Shown here piece after piece: positions 44,076 through 55,614 of a stretch of 64,000 nt of DNA. The notes below the pieces were generated by a model. That model was not told the origin of the DNA. It ran no database searches and saw only the letters and a program-made list of their open reading frames with translations. The stretch's first letter is position 1. Each line of letters starts with the position of its first letter. The DNA comes from Diaporthe sp. PMI_573 (lineage: Eukaryota > Ascomycota > Sordariomycetes > Diaporthales > Diaporthaceae). Made by a program: the position numbers and the translations under genes. The DNA lies in NCBI GenBank assembly GCA_021399435.1, contig JAJTUP010000003.1:248001-312000 (forward strand), given 5' to 3'.

Positions 44076-46218
44076 CTATTGAGCCTCGTATGCTGGCGGA
44101 GGCACGTCCTCGCGCTCTTCCCAGAAGGCTGGGTTCCTCCTCTTCTCGTCATACACTCTCCTGGCGATCTCGCCGGCCATCTTGTTGATCCAGGCCTGCT
44201 CTAGAATTACGGAAGGAGTCTCTGAAGGAGGTCCTCTCCGTGGGGAGAATGCGAATGGTGCCTTCTCGTCGGTTGAGATCTGCGTAGCTTCCTGCGTCTG
44301 AACCTGGGGCGTCGACTCGGCCTGCTTTTGCTTCTGCGGCGAGTAAATCTCCGGTGCTTCCGTGCTATACAGCTCTGGTTTCAATGGCGGCCGTATCGGT
44401 GCATCGGTCGCAGCGCCGTCGTTGAACCGGACCTTGGTGGGCGTCAATGGGACGTAGTCCTCTGGTTCCTCCGGGATAATTGAGTCCATCAGAGGTTCTG
44501 ACATGGGTCCCTCGACCGATGCCGTGTCCGTGACACTTTCGCTGGCGTCGCTCACGCCGGCGCTCACAGGTGCACTCTCAGACTGCTTGCGCCTGAGGTT
44601 CACGACCCTGGTCTTCTTCTTGCGGCCTGCGTGCGATCTTGAGTTCCGCCCGGATCCGAGCGAGAGACCAGTGGTCGCTGTGTTGAGGCTGACCAACGAA
44701 GGTCGTGATGGTGGCATATAGCCTTGCTCCATGCTGCTGGTATCCGAAAACGTGTATGTTGTCGAAGTTCCGTGGAAAGAATGTGCCTTGGTCAAGCTGG
44801 GGGTTGCCAGCGGCGGTGTGACACTCTCTGGCTTCTCCTGCGAGCCGGCCCAAGCACGGAAGACGACGTCACGCAGAGACGGGGTGAACAAGGACATGGT
44901 CCTGTTGCAGTCGCTGAGTGACGCCAGCCTGATGAGGTTCTTCTGTGAGAACAGGGTCTGGATCTCGGGGCTGTTGTCAAGCGATAGGCTCTGAATCTCG
45001 CTAGGATCCAGCAAGTTTCCATGCGCGTCGACGGCATCCTGCGGTGGGCTCGCAAAGGGGTCGACAGCAGGCTCGCTGGTTTCCGGGGTCTCGTCCTCAT
45101 CTCTGGGGATCTGGTCTGGGCACCACAGGCGCAATGACAGCCGGTGGATGATGGCGGGGAGCTCATCCATCATCAGGTCGCGGAGCTTCCCCTCGATGGT
45201 CTTCTGGAGGTAGTCCCTAACAAACTGGATAGAGTCGAAGGTCGAGGAGACCTTGAGCGACTCGAGGGGGTCATTGCGAAAGACGATGGTGAGGCCCTTC
45301 TGTTTCGAGAAGACCACAATGATGAAGGCCGACAGCTTGATGTCGGACAGGGTCAGCGACAGCGGGATGGTCAGGCCGGATGAGGCTGCCAAGGGCTGTG
45401 GAGACGTGAAGTCTGGCTTAGAATGCAAGTATGTGTTCAGGGGGTTCGCCTGTTTGTTGATATGTTAGTCTTGTTATTACTCGAAACCCGAGGGTGGGAT
45501 CCTGGTGCTGAACGCGCATCCTTGCACGGCAATGTCGTTCGTCAATGCAAAGCGGTTGGGGCGCAAAATCCCCGACCTTGGAAGGAGTCATCGAGGGAAA
45601 AAGCGGGAAACAACTGAGCTGCAGAGGACCGCATTTCTCAGGGAGATACCACACCAGCCGTCGCGCACAATAGTCGAGGACATCGAACTCGAGCTGGTGG
45701 CGGATTGATCCGGCGTCCCTGCGGCAGCCGCCCATATACCAATACTCGGCCCGTAGTATAGCAAAAATGCTATAGCCAAGCTGACACTCGTCAAGCGTGT
45801 TTGATGCCCTCCAATCGTCCAACACCCAATTGTTTCATCGTGCAAGAAAGAAAAAGTTGACTGCTCCGCCTGCTGGTGGAGAGAGCGTCGGAGCGACCGG
45901 CTCCAAAGTGTCTGCCACTGATGAGGTCGACAAAGAAAATCCATCACGTACCTGGACTCTCGTTCGGAGGGTCAGGAAGGCGTCGCCGCTGTAGCACATC
46001 TTGAAGATGCCGCGGAAGCGGTCCTCGGCCAGGTCGCCGATCTCGAGGATCTCCAGCTCTGGTGGCACGGAGCCGAGATTGAGCTCTGTGACGAGGATGT
46101 CATCGACGATGATCGGGGGCTTTGGGGTCTTATTGAGGGCGGTCGTGAGCAGGTCTCGGGCGCGCTCGTAAAAGTCCTCGTCGGCCGTGAGGGGCGACCA
46201 GTTGAAGTTGAAAGCCAT
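44076..46218 (-). CDS. MDM34: ERMES complex subunit Mdm34
   Basis: Two exons on the minus strand, 45952–46218 and 44076–45449, giving 546 residues. The N-terminus [20 protein letters not shown] and [30 protein letters not shown] match fungal Mdm34 almost without change. Residues 1–200 form the SMP lipid-transfer domain ([66 protein letters not shown]). The rest is disordered, with acidic and Pro-rich parts. Mdm34 sits on the mitochondrial outer membrane and joins Mdm12/Mmm1 to tether mitochondria to the ER. The single intron (45450–45951) is 502 nt, far longer than the other introns here (about 50–75 nt). Confidence 0.95.
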
Positions 46219-49200
46219 GGCGCGGGCGTGCGGGTGTGGCAGGCTCAGAGGTCGGTCGTCATGGCAGGAGGCGGATGATATCACTTCCCCGTCGGCTCGA
46301 TCGCGTTGGTCGCGTGAGTGGGTGCGGTTTAGATGAGCGGTGATGTGGGGCTCATCGGATCGAGAGGGTAGGCGGTGATGATGATGGAAAACGAGTCGCT
46401 AGTATTATGGAAGATGGGCGAGGATTACTGTTATGGCGGAGGTAATGGCGAGTGGTGGTGGTGTTGGATGTTTGTAGGGTGCGGAATGTCCGCAAGATAA
46501 TAGGCCGGTAGGTCGCAAGGCAACGCAGAAGTAAGCAAAGGCTTCGAATTTTTGCAGGCGGAGCGGAAATGACGAAAAGCGCGGGAAGTCGGGAGCCAAA
46601 AACACAGACAGAGCTCTTCCCTGCGCCCTCATGCAAATGTTTGGTTGGTGAAATTTGGACGGGCGAGTCGCAGGATGATCCGTGCACCTCGGTCGGGTGG
46701 AGCTGGGGGCTGCTCTGTTTTTTTCCCTCCTCACTGATTCACTGGTCCCTTTGGAGAGTACCCTCTTTCTTGGTGATTTTCGAGGGTGAAGCGCGTCTCT
46801 TTTCATGCGAGACACCCGAAAACAACCCGATGCCGCATGACAGGGTCACCACGGACCACCGCCTGGCGCGTGCCACAACAATATGACCCCTTGGACAGGC
46901 ACTCACTCACGCGAGCAGGGAGACAACAGGGAAACAGCAGGGAACCAAGCTGCAGGTTTTGAGAATCGAGCGGATGAGAGGGCTCCTAAAGGGAGGACAG
47001 AGTGGATGCAGGTTATGCTGGCAGTGATCCTCTTCTGGTTCGAGTGGCCTGCATTGATCGAATCTCACACACACAAGATGGGGAACGAGGGGATTACGGG
47101 GTATTTACGAAAACAAACAGAGGCATTTGTCAGTGGTCAGATAACATGCAGTTAGGACTGCTGGGCTGATGCCATATTATTAACAGTACCCTGGTGGTCG
47201 CTGGCTGCAAGACGCCCAAGACGCCCAAGAATTCGGGATATGGGGATGCGCCGCCATGCCCGTTAAAACGCGGGGAGCGAGGATTTTGCGGAGAAGAGTG
47301 GTGTGACGTGAACAAACCAGTCAACGAGCAGCTGCCAGTCTAGCCATTTCCAACCGCCCCAGTTGCCAATCTTGGCCAGTCTTGGGCCATGCTGCCTCGT
47401 CAAATTCCCGCTTGGGGGCAGACATCAAAAACATCACCAGATCTCCCACTCCTACGGGCAACTGCGTGCTCTTATAAGCAGACAGGCGGGTGGAGCGATG
47501 GGCCGTCAGCTGTCAGCATGGGACGACGTACAGTACGATAGCCTCATTCATTCATTCATCCAGGCCTCCTCCGGCATCAGCCCCAGCATCTCCCGAAATA
47601 GCAGAGGAGTCCAGGAGGTCTAAAGGGTCCATAAGTCTACAAGAGGTCCAATAGTTGCATCAAGATTGCGTGGTCCCATTCTGCCGGTCCTCATCCCTCC
47701 TCCCCGAACACAGCCTTCTTCTTCACGAGCAAGGAACGGGCCAGGCCAATGTCACAGCGGCACCCAGTCTGCAAGTCGGCACCCGGCGCACAGACACGAG
47801 GAGACACTCAACTGGCCGGGTCACCCGGGGCGACGGCCTAGAGCCCACACTCCCCCCCGTCAATCTGCCAGTTCTGCCAGTTCTACCGGAGCCCAGGCCC
47901 AGGCCCCAAGACCAACCAAGCCAGAGCAGGCCGAAGGGGACCCCAAGGGACCAAGGGGACCTGCAGCTGCTGGCTGCCACAACAGGTGCAGCACCTGCAG
48001 CCCGCCCAATGTGGTTTCGTCCTGGTTGATTGGCCTTGAACCATTCCTTCATTAGTTCCAGACCGTTTCCACATGCGGCATTCGATCCGCATGTCGTCCA
48101 AATCTAAAAAGAGAGCGACACCTGCTCTACCACCATACACAGTAGTGCAAAGAGATGCGACGAGCCAGTGAGAAGAGAAGTGGAGGCCGGTGAGCGGGTA
48201 AGCTGGGAGGCACATACGTAAACCACAGTACATAAAGGACGGGCAAGCGGCAGGAGGGAGCGAGCGAGGGAGTGCGAGCCTGTGTAAAGGTAAGAGTGAG
48301 AAATAACCGACTTGATGTCATGGCAGACAGACCCCTTGTGTGATGGAATGGCTCCGATGGTGTGAACACACCAGATTAATCCATGTCTACGGTCGACGGT
48401 GCACACTCACTCACTATGAGTCTGTCTGTCTCTTCAGTCTCAATCTCCTGTCTCGTTCTCGTCCGTCTGTCCTGTTTGCAGGGCCACCGCAGGGGACACA
48501 TTCTGGCACCGACCACGCACGATACAGAGAGATCACCGCCCGCCGTCCATTTTTATCTCGTCTCGATACCTTGGCTCCCGCCTTAGCCTTCGCCTTAGCC
48601 ATGCTGTCCACGCGGTCATAATCCACATCCAACATCCTGACCTGTTTGTCCTCGTGTTCTGCCGCCCTCTCAAGCGCCATGCACTGTGCCGGGTACGGTA
48701 GCAGGCGCCCGCGCTGGCGACTGATTCAGCCGACCCAAGATCAAGATCCAAGGGTCCCAAGGACCCAACCAAGGGCGGCGGCTTGGGTGTGCGGGCGCGT
48801 GTGCTGGGATGGGAGTGCCTTGGTGTGGGTGTACTTATTGTAGGTGTGGGTTGACGACAGGACGGCAACATACCATACCGTCCTTGCTACCACTTACCCG
48901 GTGCTACTTCCTTCACTGCATGCCTGCCACCTTGCACGGAGTACATACATGACTTTACATTCATTACTTGACAGTACACTATGACCATGCCGTCATGAGC
49001 CCGTCGCACTATTGAACAATAAAAAGCTGGAACCACAAACTCAAGTCGCTGCGGGCTGCCAGTCAGTCCTGACTAAACTCCCGTCCTCGTCAATGCACCA
49101 CCTCGCACTGCATTGCCTCTGTCCATTTCTTCCCGTCGTTGCTGCGGGCCCCAGTCGTGATCCACGGATAACCACTTCCCTCTTTACCACTTCGAGCCCC

Positions 49201-49470
49201 CCTTTACCATCGGACGACGGCAACGGCACGGGTGACGGCAACCATTACGCTCGCTCGCTTGCCTCGCTCGCTTGCCTCGCTCGGTCGCCGCTTGTGAAGT
49301 AGCGACTTCATGCATCCTTGACCGCGCGCGTACCCCCTCGTCCCTCGTCCACTCTCCCAGGTTTGCCTCTTGCTCCTGCCAGGTGGCTGGCTATTTCATA
49401 CCTTGGGCATCCCTTCCGGACTTGTTTCCGGCTGTAATGTGTAATTCGATCACCCCGACACTTCATAGCA
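46219..49470. other. Long divergent intergenic region
   Basis: 3.25 kb between the start codons of MDM34 (−) and IPK1 (+). Open frames are short and without a known domain. It contains tandem cgcccaaga units near 47213–47230 and a gctcgcttgcct tandem at about 49247–49285. It may hold a non-coding RNA or long 5' UTRs; I see no direct evidence. Confidence 0.55.
49247..49285 (+). repeat. Short tandem repeat (ctcgctcgcttgc units)
   Basis: Two and a half copies of a 13-bp unit (cgctcgcttgcct) about 200 bp before the IPK1 start codon. Probably a simple sequence in the promoter or 5' UTR. Confidence 0.7.
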
Positions 49471-50815
49471 ATGGGGAAGTGGATACAGCATCCTGACCAT
49501 CAACGATACGACGCGGCGAATACCCTCAAGACCGCCACCAACATGGAGACTGTGCCCTCCTCAGCAGTGGGCACCTTTGTCGGCGAAGGCGCGGCGAACG
49601 TCGTCTTTGAGCTCTCGGGTGTGGGAGACCACCCGGATCTGAACGGTACGGCACCAAACCTCAAACCCCTCCCGAAGGTATATAGTTGGAGCTTCCCGGG
49701 CTAACGAGAATCCAGGCCAGCTGCTTCGGCTGCCAAAGGACGAGTCAAACGGCCCGTCATATGCCGAGCTGCAGGAGTACTGGGAGAACAAGGTTTCGCC
49801 TCTCTTCGAGCCGCATGAGCTCGTGCAGCAGAGGCTCGTCAAGCTACCCCAGGACCCTGCATTCATCGACAGCCTTAACCAGCAGCTTGAACAGATCGAG
49901 CAAAAGGGCACCCGCCGCCATGACTTTGCCGGCCACAGGTTTGTGCCCGACGGCATGAAAACCGGCATGCTGGTCGAGGACATGCGGCCCAGGGCGGCGG
50001 TCTCATCACGGCCGTCATCATCCGGGCCCGGCAAGGGTAAGGGCAAGGCTAAGGGAGAAGAGGCCGACGCTCACGACGGCGACGACCTCTTCACGCTGCA
50101 CGAGATCAAGCCCAAGTGGCTGCACCAGTCGCCCCGGGCGCCCGAGGGTGCCGAGCAGTGCCGCAACTGCGCGCGCGAGGTGCAGCGCAACCTCAAGAAC
50201 GGCACGCGCAACCCCGTCTTCTGCCCGCTCAACCTGGTCAAGGCCACCGACTTCCCCCGGAACCAGCACGTCGCGGGGGACATCCGGCGCGCCCTCGGCC
50301 TCTCGGCCGCGCAGTCCGACAACCTGCAGGCGTGGCTCCGCGGGTCGACGCTGCTGGCCCGCCTGCGCGCGAGACAGTGGGACCTCGACCACGCGGGCGA
50401 GAAGGTGGTCCCGTCCGCCTCGTCGTCGGGCATCCTGTCTAGCGTGGCGGGGTCGTCTGCCTCCTCCGCCCCCGTGTCCTCCGGCGCCGCCGAGGACGAA
50501 CAGGAGTCGGACAACGTCGCAAAGTACTGCCTGGCCATGACGGTGCGCGACTGCAGCCTGTTCCTGCGGATCCCCAGGCGGCCCGGGGCGGCTGCCGAGG
50601 ACGTCGTCGCCAAGCTGGCGGACCTAGACAAGAAGAACTACGGCACCAAGCACGAGTACTGGGAGGGCATGGAGGACGGCCTGCACCAGAAGAACCTGTA
50701 CTGGAAGTCGGGCGCGGACGGCGTCTCGGCCGAGCTGACCGACTGCCAGCTGCCCTTCTACAAGGCCGGCGCCAAGAACCTGCCGCCCGAGGTGCGGGAG
50801 TATTACCGGCTCTGA
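49471..50815 (+). CDS. IPK1: Inositol-pentakisphosphate 2-kinase (Ipk1)
   Basis: Two exons, 49471–49645 and 49716–50815, giving 424 residues from the first ATG; the in-frame ATG at 49543 (METVPSSAVGTF) is a good alternative and is nearer to the family start. The enzyme adds the 2-phosphate to inositol pentakisphosphate, making phytate. Visible motifs: GEGAANVVFEL (the ATP-binding loop at the N-terminus), MLVEDMRP, and EIKPKWLHQSP with CRNCAREVQRN, the conserved central core of Ipk1. The C-terminal part keeps a D-x-S-L/FL segment (MTVRDCSLFLR), typical of the metal-binding region. A Gly/Lys-rich insert lies near residue 190. Confidence 0.9.
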
Positions 50816-51819
50816 TGATGGGGGAGGAAGGAAGGAAGTAGATTGGATTGTTGGTGGGCAAGGATATTTATTGGTTTGGTTGTTTACGTTATTGAAATGG
50901 GTTTCGTTGAATAATAGTCTTGCTGCTCTTGCGCTTTGTATAACTATTGCTACTGCTTTCGCTTTGATTTTTGTCCTGGTTCTCGGTCGCTGATACTTGA
51001 AGTCGCCGAGGGCATACACTGGCGAGGCGTTCACGGATGCACTGCTTTTTCGGGGTTCGTCAGAGATTATGCAGCATTGCCTCACGGCCTGTTTACATGT
51101 GCTGAAAAGGATGAGTATATCTTGTTGGTCTAAATTTCATTGGCATTGGTTTTCTTTCCCTCAAACGACTTGTCCGATGTCCTTCCATCGTCCAAACACC
51201 TCAGCCGCCGTGAACCTTGTACTGCCACACGGTCGACATGAGTTCGTCTCACTGCCAGCCTTATGCCGCGGGCCTGGGAGCGTTGCCCCGCGGGCCTTCC
51301 GTGTCCGGCAGTGATGATTCATGTGTGGGGGTGAGGCGCGGGATTCGGAAGCTGCGCCGGGTGAGAACCCATCGGCGACGTCTTGCCGTTGAGGCTTGTG
51401 GACAATGAGCATCGCCTCGGTTTTTTTGTTTTGGTACAATTGTTTAAATCGACACTCATCAGTTTCCCAGTCGCAGCCAACGAGAGTGCAAGTTTTGTCT
51501 AGAAACAAGACATGGTGTTTTGTAAAGGACGTCAAGATTTGTGTGTTTTGCTTCATTCTCGAGATGTGAACCACTTTTCCTGTGGACGGCAGTGATACTG
51601 ACCCTGCAACTTGATGAAGTCCCTTGCGATGGGGATTCTATTTGAGAATTTTCACTTGATGAGGCGGTATGTTCTGTTTCATAGCCTCAATTTGGAAGGT
51701 CTATCAAATATGATTTCATCACAAGCAAAGCCCTTGACCAGACCTAATAACAGCGCTGTAACCCGACTGATGCACGAACGCCACCCTGACAAATATTTTT
51801 CCCCCGGAGAGCGAGCCCC
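50816..51819. other. Convergent intergenic region
   Basis: About 1 kb between the stops of IPK1 (+) and SYF2 (−). Contains their 3' UTRs; no other feature recognised. Confidence 0.6.
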
Positions 51820-52878
51820 TCAGATCATGGTGCCCCGCTCGAAGCTGTCCCTGATCTCGGCCGTGTACTTGTTGTAGAAGCGCGCCAGCTTCTGGTTGAA
51901 CTGCTTGTTCTTGTCGTTGATGTAGGTGACGTCGGCGTCGTCGCCGTTGCGGGCCTGGCGCTCCCGCCTCTTCTTGTTGGCGACCTCCTCGGCCTTCTTG
52001 AGCTCGCCGACCAGGCGGTCCACGGCCTTCTTGTCGGGCTTGCTGTCCGCGAACCCGGCGATGGCGTCCCCGCCGCCGCTGCCGCCGTAGAAGGTGCCGT
52101 CCCGGTCGACGGCGACCATCTCGCCGTCCTCGGTCTCGACCAGCTCCAGCGTGCCCCTGGCGGCGGCCTCGTCGATGGCGCGCATCTTGTCGCGCGTGTA
52201 GCGCTCCAGGTCCGGGTCGCCCAGGTTCCGCAGCTGCCGCTTGTAGATCTTGTTGGCCTCGCGGCCATAGTCGGAGAAGGCGTTGTCGTCGCGGTGCCGC
52301 TCCTTCTTGGCCACGCGCTTGTCCCACTTCTCCGACTCGTCCACCGTCCAGTCCCACGCCCGCTTGCGCTCAAAGTCGCCGCCGCCGTCCTCGATGTCCG
52401 CCTTTAGCAGCTTGTTCGACGCCACCGCCGACTTGCGCTGGATCGCGGCCAGCTGTGCCGGGTCGTTGGCCAGGCGGTGCGCCTCGGTCTGTGCGGCGGA
52501 GAGGTTGGATGCTGAGGACGTCTTTGCGCGGGTCTGGAGGGCGCGAAAGCGGGCCATGCGGTCTTGGATCGAGGCGGTCGGGGCGGCGGGGGTGGAGGTG
52601 GCGGGTGGTTCTGGCACATCTTGTGTGTCTGGCTGCTCTTCTGCTGGCGCGGGAGCAGCAGCAGCCTCTGCTGAGGGTTCAGGCGCTGGTTGTGCCTGGT
52701 CTGTCGTCGTGGCCGGCGGTGATTGTGGTTGGGGTTTTGGTGATGGAGGCGCTGGCAGCGCTGGCTCTTGCGGCTCGGCAGGCGGTGGTGGCGATTCTTC
52801 GACCCTCGCGGTCACTACTGCTCCCTTCTTGCCGCCCCTTGCGGTCTTTGCGGTCTTTCTCTTCTTTGCTGGAGGCAT
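51820..52878 (-). CDS. SYF2: Pre-mRNA splicing factor Syf2
   Basis: Single exon of 352 residues starting at MPPAKKRKTAK (52878). The first 150 residues are basic then Pro/Ala-rich and disordered. The rest is the SYF2 domain: IQDRMARFRALQTRAKTS, RKRAWDWTVDESEKWDKRVAKKERHRDDNAFSDYGREANKIYKRQLRN, and a C-terminal helical part ending FYNKYTAEIRDSFERGTMI. Syf2 belongs to the NineTeen/Prp19-associated complex of the spliceosome. The motif is highly conserved, so the identity is secure. It is transcribed away from the mitochondrial-type gene to its right. Confidence 0.95.
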   Translation of the reverse strand: MPPAKKRKTAKTARGGKKGAVVTARVEESPPPPAEPQEPALPAPPSPKPQPQSPPATTTDQAQPAPEPSAEAAAAPAPAEEQPDTQDVPEPPATSTPAAPTASIQDRMARFRALQTRAKTSSASNLSAAQTEAHRLANDPAQLAAIQRKSAVASNKLLKADIEDGGGDFERKRAWDWTVDESEKWDKRVAKKERHRDDNAFSDYGREANKIYKRQLRNLGDPDLERYTRDKMRAIDEAAARGTLELVETEDGEMVAVDRDGTFYGGSGGGDAIAGFADSKPDKKAVDRLVGELKKAEEVANKKRRERQARNGDDADVTYINDKNKQFNQKLARFYNKYTAEIRDSFERGTMI

Positions 52879-53275
52879 GTTCGATGATGTTTGTGAGGTT
52901 GAGGGTTTGGTTAGAAGGTGTCGGCAGAAAAAGACGGGGTGATGTCTTGGGCTGTCTATTCTATGCCTTGCAGGAAACGGTCTAGTGCCCGAATACCCCT
53001 GCCCTGGCCCTGGCCCTGGCCCTTGGAGGGAGCGCCCGCACTGCAGCCTCCAAATGTTCCTTTGGTGCAATTTCGTACTCCAAATACTCAACTCCAATGT
53101 GACACAACACCACTCACTGGTTTTTCATCTCAGAGCTCAAGTTTCCACACTTCGGAACGACTCGCTCCCAGTGTCTTCTGTCTACTTTTCTGTATGGCTT
53201 CGTCGTCCTCTCCTCCTCAATAACACCCCAGCACGGGCCATCCTCCCATGAGTCGCGATCTGCTTTACTCACAGG
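52879..53275. promoter_or_regulatory. Shared divergent promoter, SYF2 and unknown mitochondrial gene
   Basis: Only 397 bp lie between the two start codons. It includes a ccctggccctggccctggccc repeat at 52991–53019. No clear TATA box. Confidence 0.5.
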
Positions 53276-54874
53276 ATGAGGCGGCTCAGAGTCAGAGACC
53301 CATCTGGGCTCTGTTGGGCGTGCGGTGGCTCCATCCCATATACTGCGAGCTCTCAGAAGAGGACCTTCATTGAGCAAGCCCCCGCAGGCGTCGTCCTCCC
53401 CGGGAATCTTCGTAAGATCAAGAAAAACAGACACGTCGTGTTCGAACTGCCAGATGTCGTGCTGGATCTCGACGCCGAGGACAGCCCGCATGTACGCCCT
53501 TTCAACAAGAAGGATGCGGTCCGGCAGAGAGCCAAATGGGGATACGATCCCATGATTCCTGAGGTTGGGAAGCGTGTCGCCGAGCTGCAGAGGGACATAC
53601 GGCAGGATGGCGACAAAATGCGTCACATTCTGGCAGCCCGTCACCACCACTATAAAATCTCGGATCTCGATGTGCTCTCGGTCGCCCTACTCGGAGGCAA
53701 CGCGACTGCTTCTTCGCAGGTTGACGGGGAAAGTGAGGGTGATCGAACTCAGCTGGTTAATGTCTTGTTGAGAGGCAGGGACCATGCGTTGGACGCCAAC
53801 GGCATACCGCAACGCATCCTGGCCGGTGATGCAAACACCATAATCCACTTCCTACTACACCGGCAACATCTAGCGTCTACCTCGCATGAGACCGTTTCGG
53901 CCAGCACCAAGGACGGTGCGAACACTGTGGATACTTTTGAAGGCGCCGTCCAGCACTGCAGATCCCTGATGAAGCTCCAAAGGCTGTGTTTGCACAGCCT
54001 GTCATCAGGACACGAACCGATCAGCCCTACCTCCATGGATCACATTGCAAGCTGGTTGAGAAATTTCAGAAGTATCATGTTGAAGCCCTATAATCAACAC
54101 GCCCTCAAATTCGTCAACAACCTCACAATGAGACAGCTCTCAGCAAACACTGACTTGAGCCCATCCTTGTCGCGGCTTGGTCTGGAGCTGGCAGCCAACC
54201 TTGGCCTGCTACCCGCAATCATCCAATATCTGCACATTTGCTTGTCGCAGGGGTTCATAGGCAAGTCTACTCAAGACAAGCCAGCGACTCTAGGTGCGAT
54301 AGGAGAGGGCATAATCGGGGCATTAGAGCAGGGAGACGGCTCGGCAAGGGGCACTCGTCCGGAGCTTTTCACCTTGTTGACCGGCCGGACTCTTGCCGGG
54401 TCCACGGTGCAGCCGGCCTTGTTCGGGTCGAGCCTCGGCAGCAGAGAAGAGGATCCTCACACTCACCACATTTATGTTCAACTTCTCGGCCAGCTGGGTG
54501 CGTACCGGCTGCTGTGGCACTCGTGGAAGAGAGGTGCGGGTGAAAGGATGAGACAGTACGAACCATACTACTACGCAGCCTTCATTCGCTGCGCCGAGGT
54601 GCTACGCGACGCCAAGAACGTCGCTGGGTTGGACTGTACGACGGCTACCGGAGACCTGGAGAGGGACGCCGAGCTCGATTTGCAGGCTATTGACGCGTTG
54701 GATGCACACCATGCCTCGTCGACTTCCTCCGAGGACCCCTATGCCTTCCGTATCAGGGACCCCCTGCCATGGAACGAGATCAACGAAGTATTTCGGAGTT
54801 CTGACATCCACCATGCAGTGACACGGATCAATGATCTAATTACCAGTGCCGGTACGGTATCAAACAAGAACTGA
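53276..54874 (+). CDS. Unrecognised protein with probable mitochondrial presequence
   Basis: Single exon of 532 residues. The first 35 residues (MRRLRVRDPSGLCWACGGS…SSQKRTF) are basic with a possible processing site, suggesting mitochondrial import. The body is mostly alpha-helical, without obvious membrane segments, and contains IPQRILAGDANTIIHFLLHRQHL and YVQLLGQLGAYRLLWHSWKRG, which recall helical-repeat (PPR-like) proteins of fungal mitochondria. I cannot name a family. The frame is uninterrupted and has balanced codon use, so the gene itself is well supported. Shares a promoter with SYF2. Confidence 0.75.
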   Translation: MRRLRVRDPSGLCWACGGSIPYTASSQKRTFIEQAPAGVVLPGNLRKIKKNRHVVFELPDVVLDLDAEDSPHVRPFNKKDAVRQRAKWGYDPMIPEVGKRVAELQRDIRQDGDKMRHILAARHHHYKISDLDVLSVALLGGNATASSQVDGESEGDRTQLVNVLLRGRDHALDANGIPQRILAGDANTIIHFLLHRQHLASTSHETVSASTKDGANTVDTFEGAVQHCRSLMKLQRLCLHSLSSGHEPISPTSMDHIASWLRNFRSIMLKPYNQHALKFVNNLTMRQLSANTDLSPSLSRLGLELAANLGLLPAIIQYLHICLSQGFIGKSTQDKPATLGAIGEGIIGALEQGDGSARGTRPELFTLLTGRTLAGSTVQPALFGSSLGSREEDPHTHHIYVQLLGQLGAYRLLWHSWKRGAGERMRQYEPYYYAAFIRCAEVLRDAKNVAGLDCTTATGDLERDAELDLQAIDALDAHHASSTSSEDPYAFRIRDPLPWNEINEVFRSSDIHHAVTRINDLITSAGTVSNKN

Positions 54875-55614
54875 GGGAATGGGATCAAGAGTAGATGATA
54901 TATCGGTTCTTTCCAGTAGCCGGCGACAAGTCTATGGCTCTTTGACGCAACCCATGAGCGCGCCGGGGTCGCGCGAGAAAACAAATCTCTGCCTAGCCAG
55001 CCCATCACCTGCGCCACGCCAACAAGCCGGAACCAGACGGCGGCAGGTTACGCACGTCCAGATCTCGGGCGTCAGCAGTCAGGAACTTGTCGGACAAAGC
55101 CGAGCGGCTCATCACAAAAACACATGAAATACAAATATCAGTGGTACAAAACACGACGAGCAAGCCACTGGCTATAGTCTGTGCTTGAGAAACTCATAAA
55201 ACCCAGCCACTTTCGAGGCTTAGACAGGATCAATACCGTCTCCGATCTGAGCACGAAAAATCAATGATAAAATCACACACTTCAAGTTCATAAAATTTTC
55301 TCGCCATCTTGAGAGATCCGCCGTAAATCGTGGCTGACGTGCCTGTTCGACCACCTCATCAGTACGTAAGACCTTGTTGCTGACAAGCGGCTTAAATCAC
55401 CCGAGGAGAGTTCGTCAAAAGCATGGCCCTCGCTCAGCAACAAGCCATCCCAATCGGCTCTCTCGCCTAAAAGCCCACATCTCGGTCAGCCCTGCAGAGA
55501 AGCGGACCACCGCCTTTTCCCCCCCCCCCAGGGCTGCGAGCCGTTGCCCGATCGCCAGGGATCAGCTGCGGAAGAGTTCGCCGGGTGCCAAGCTGAGCAG
55601 CTGAGGTCGCTCCT
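54875..55614. other. Intergenic region up to the MITE-like element
   Basis: 3' flank of the mitochondrial-type gene. No coding signal. A run of c residues occurs at about 55520–55529. Confidence 0.6.

Noticed and set aside
45588..45947. 119-codon minus-strand frame inside the MDM34 intron
   Set aside because: Begins just at the donor and has no recognisable domain; the splice joining VQ to ANPLNTYL restores the conserved Mdm34 sequence exactly.
52283..52942. 219-codon plus-strand frame opposite SYF2
   Set aside because: Low-complexity Gly/Ala/Ser shadow of the SYF2 disordered region.
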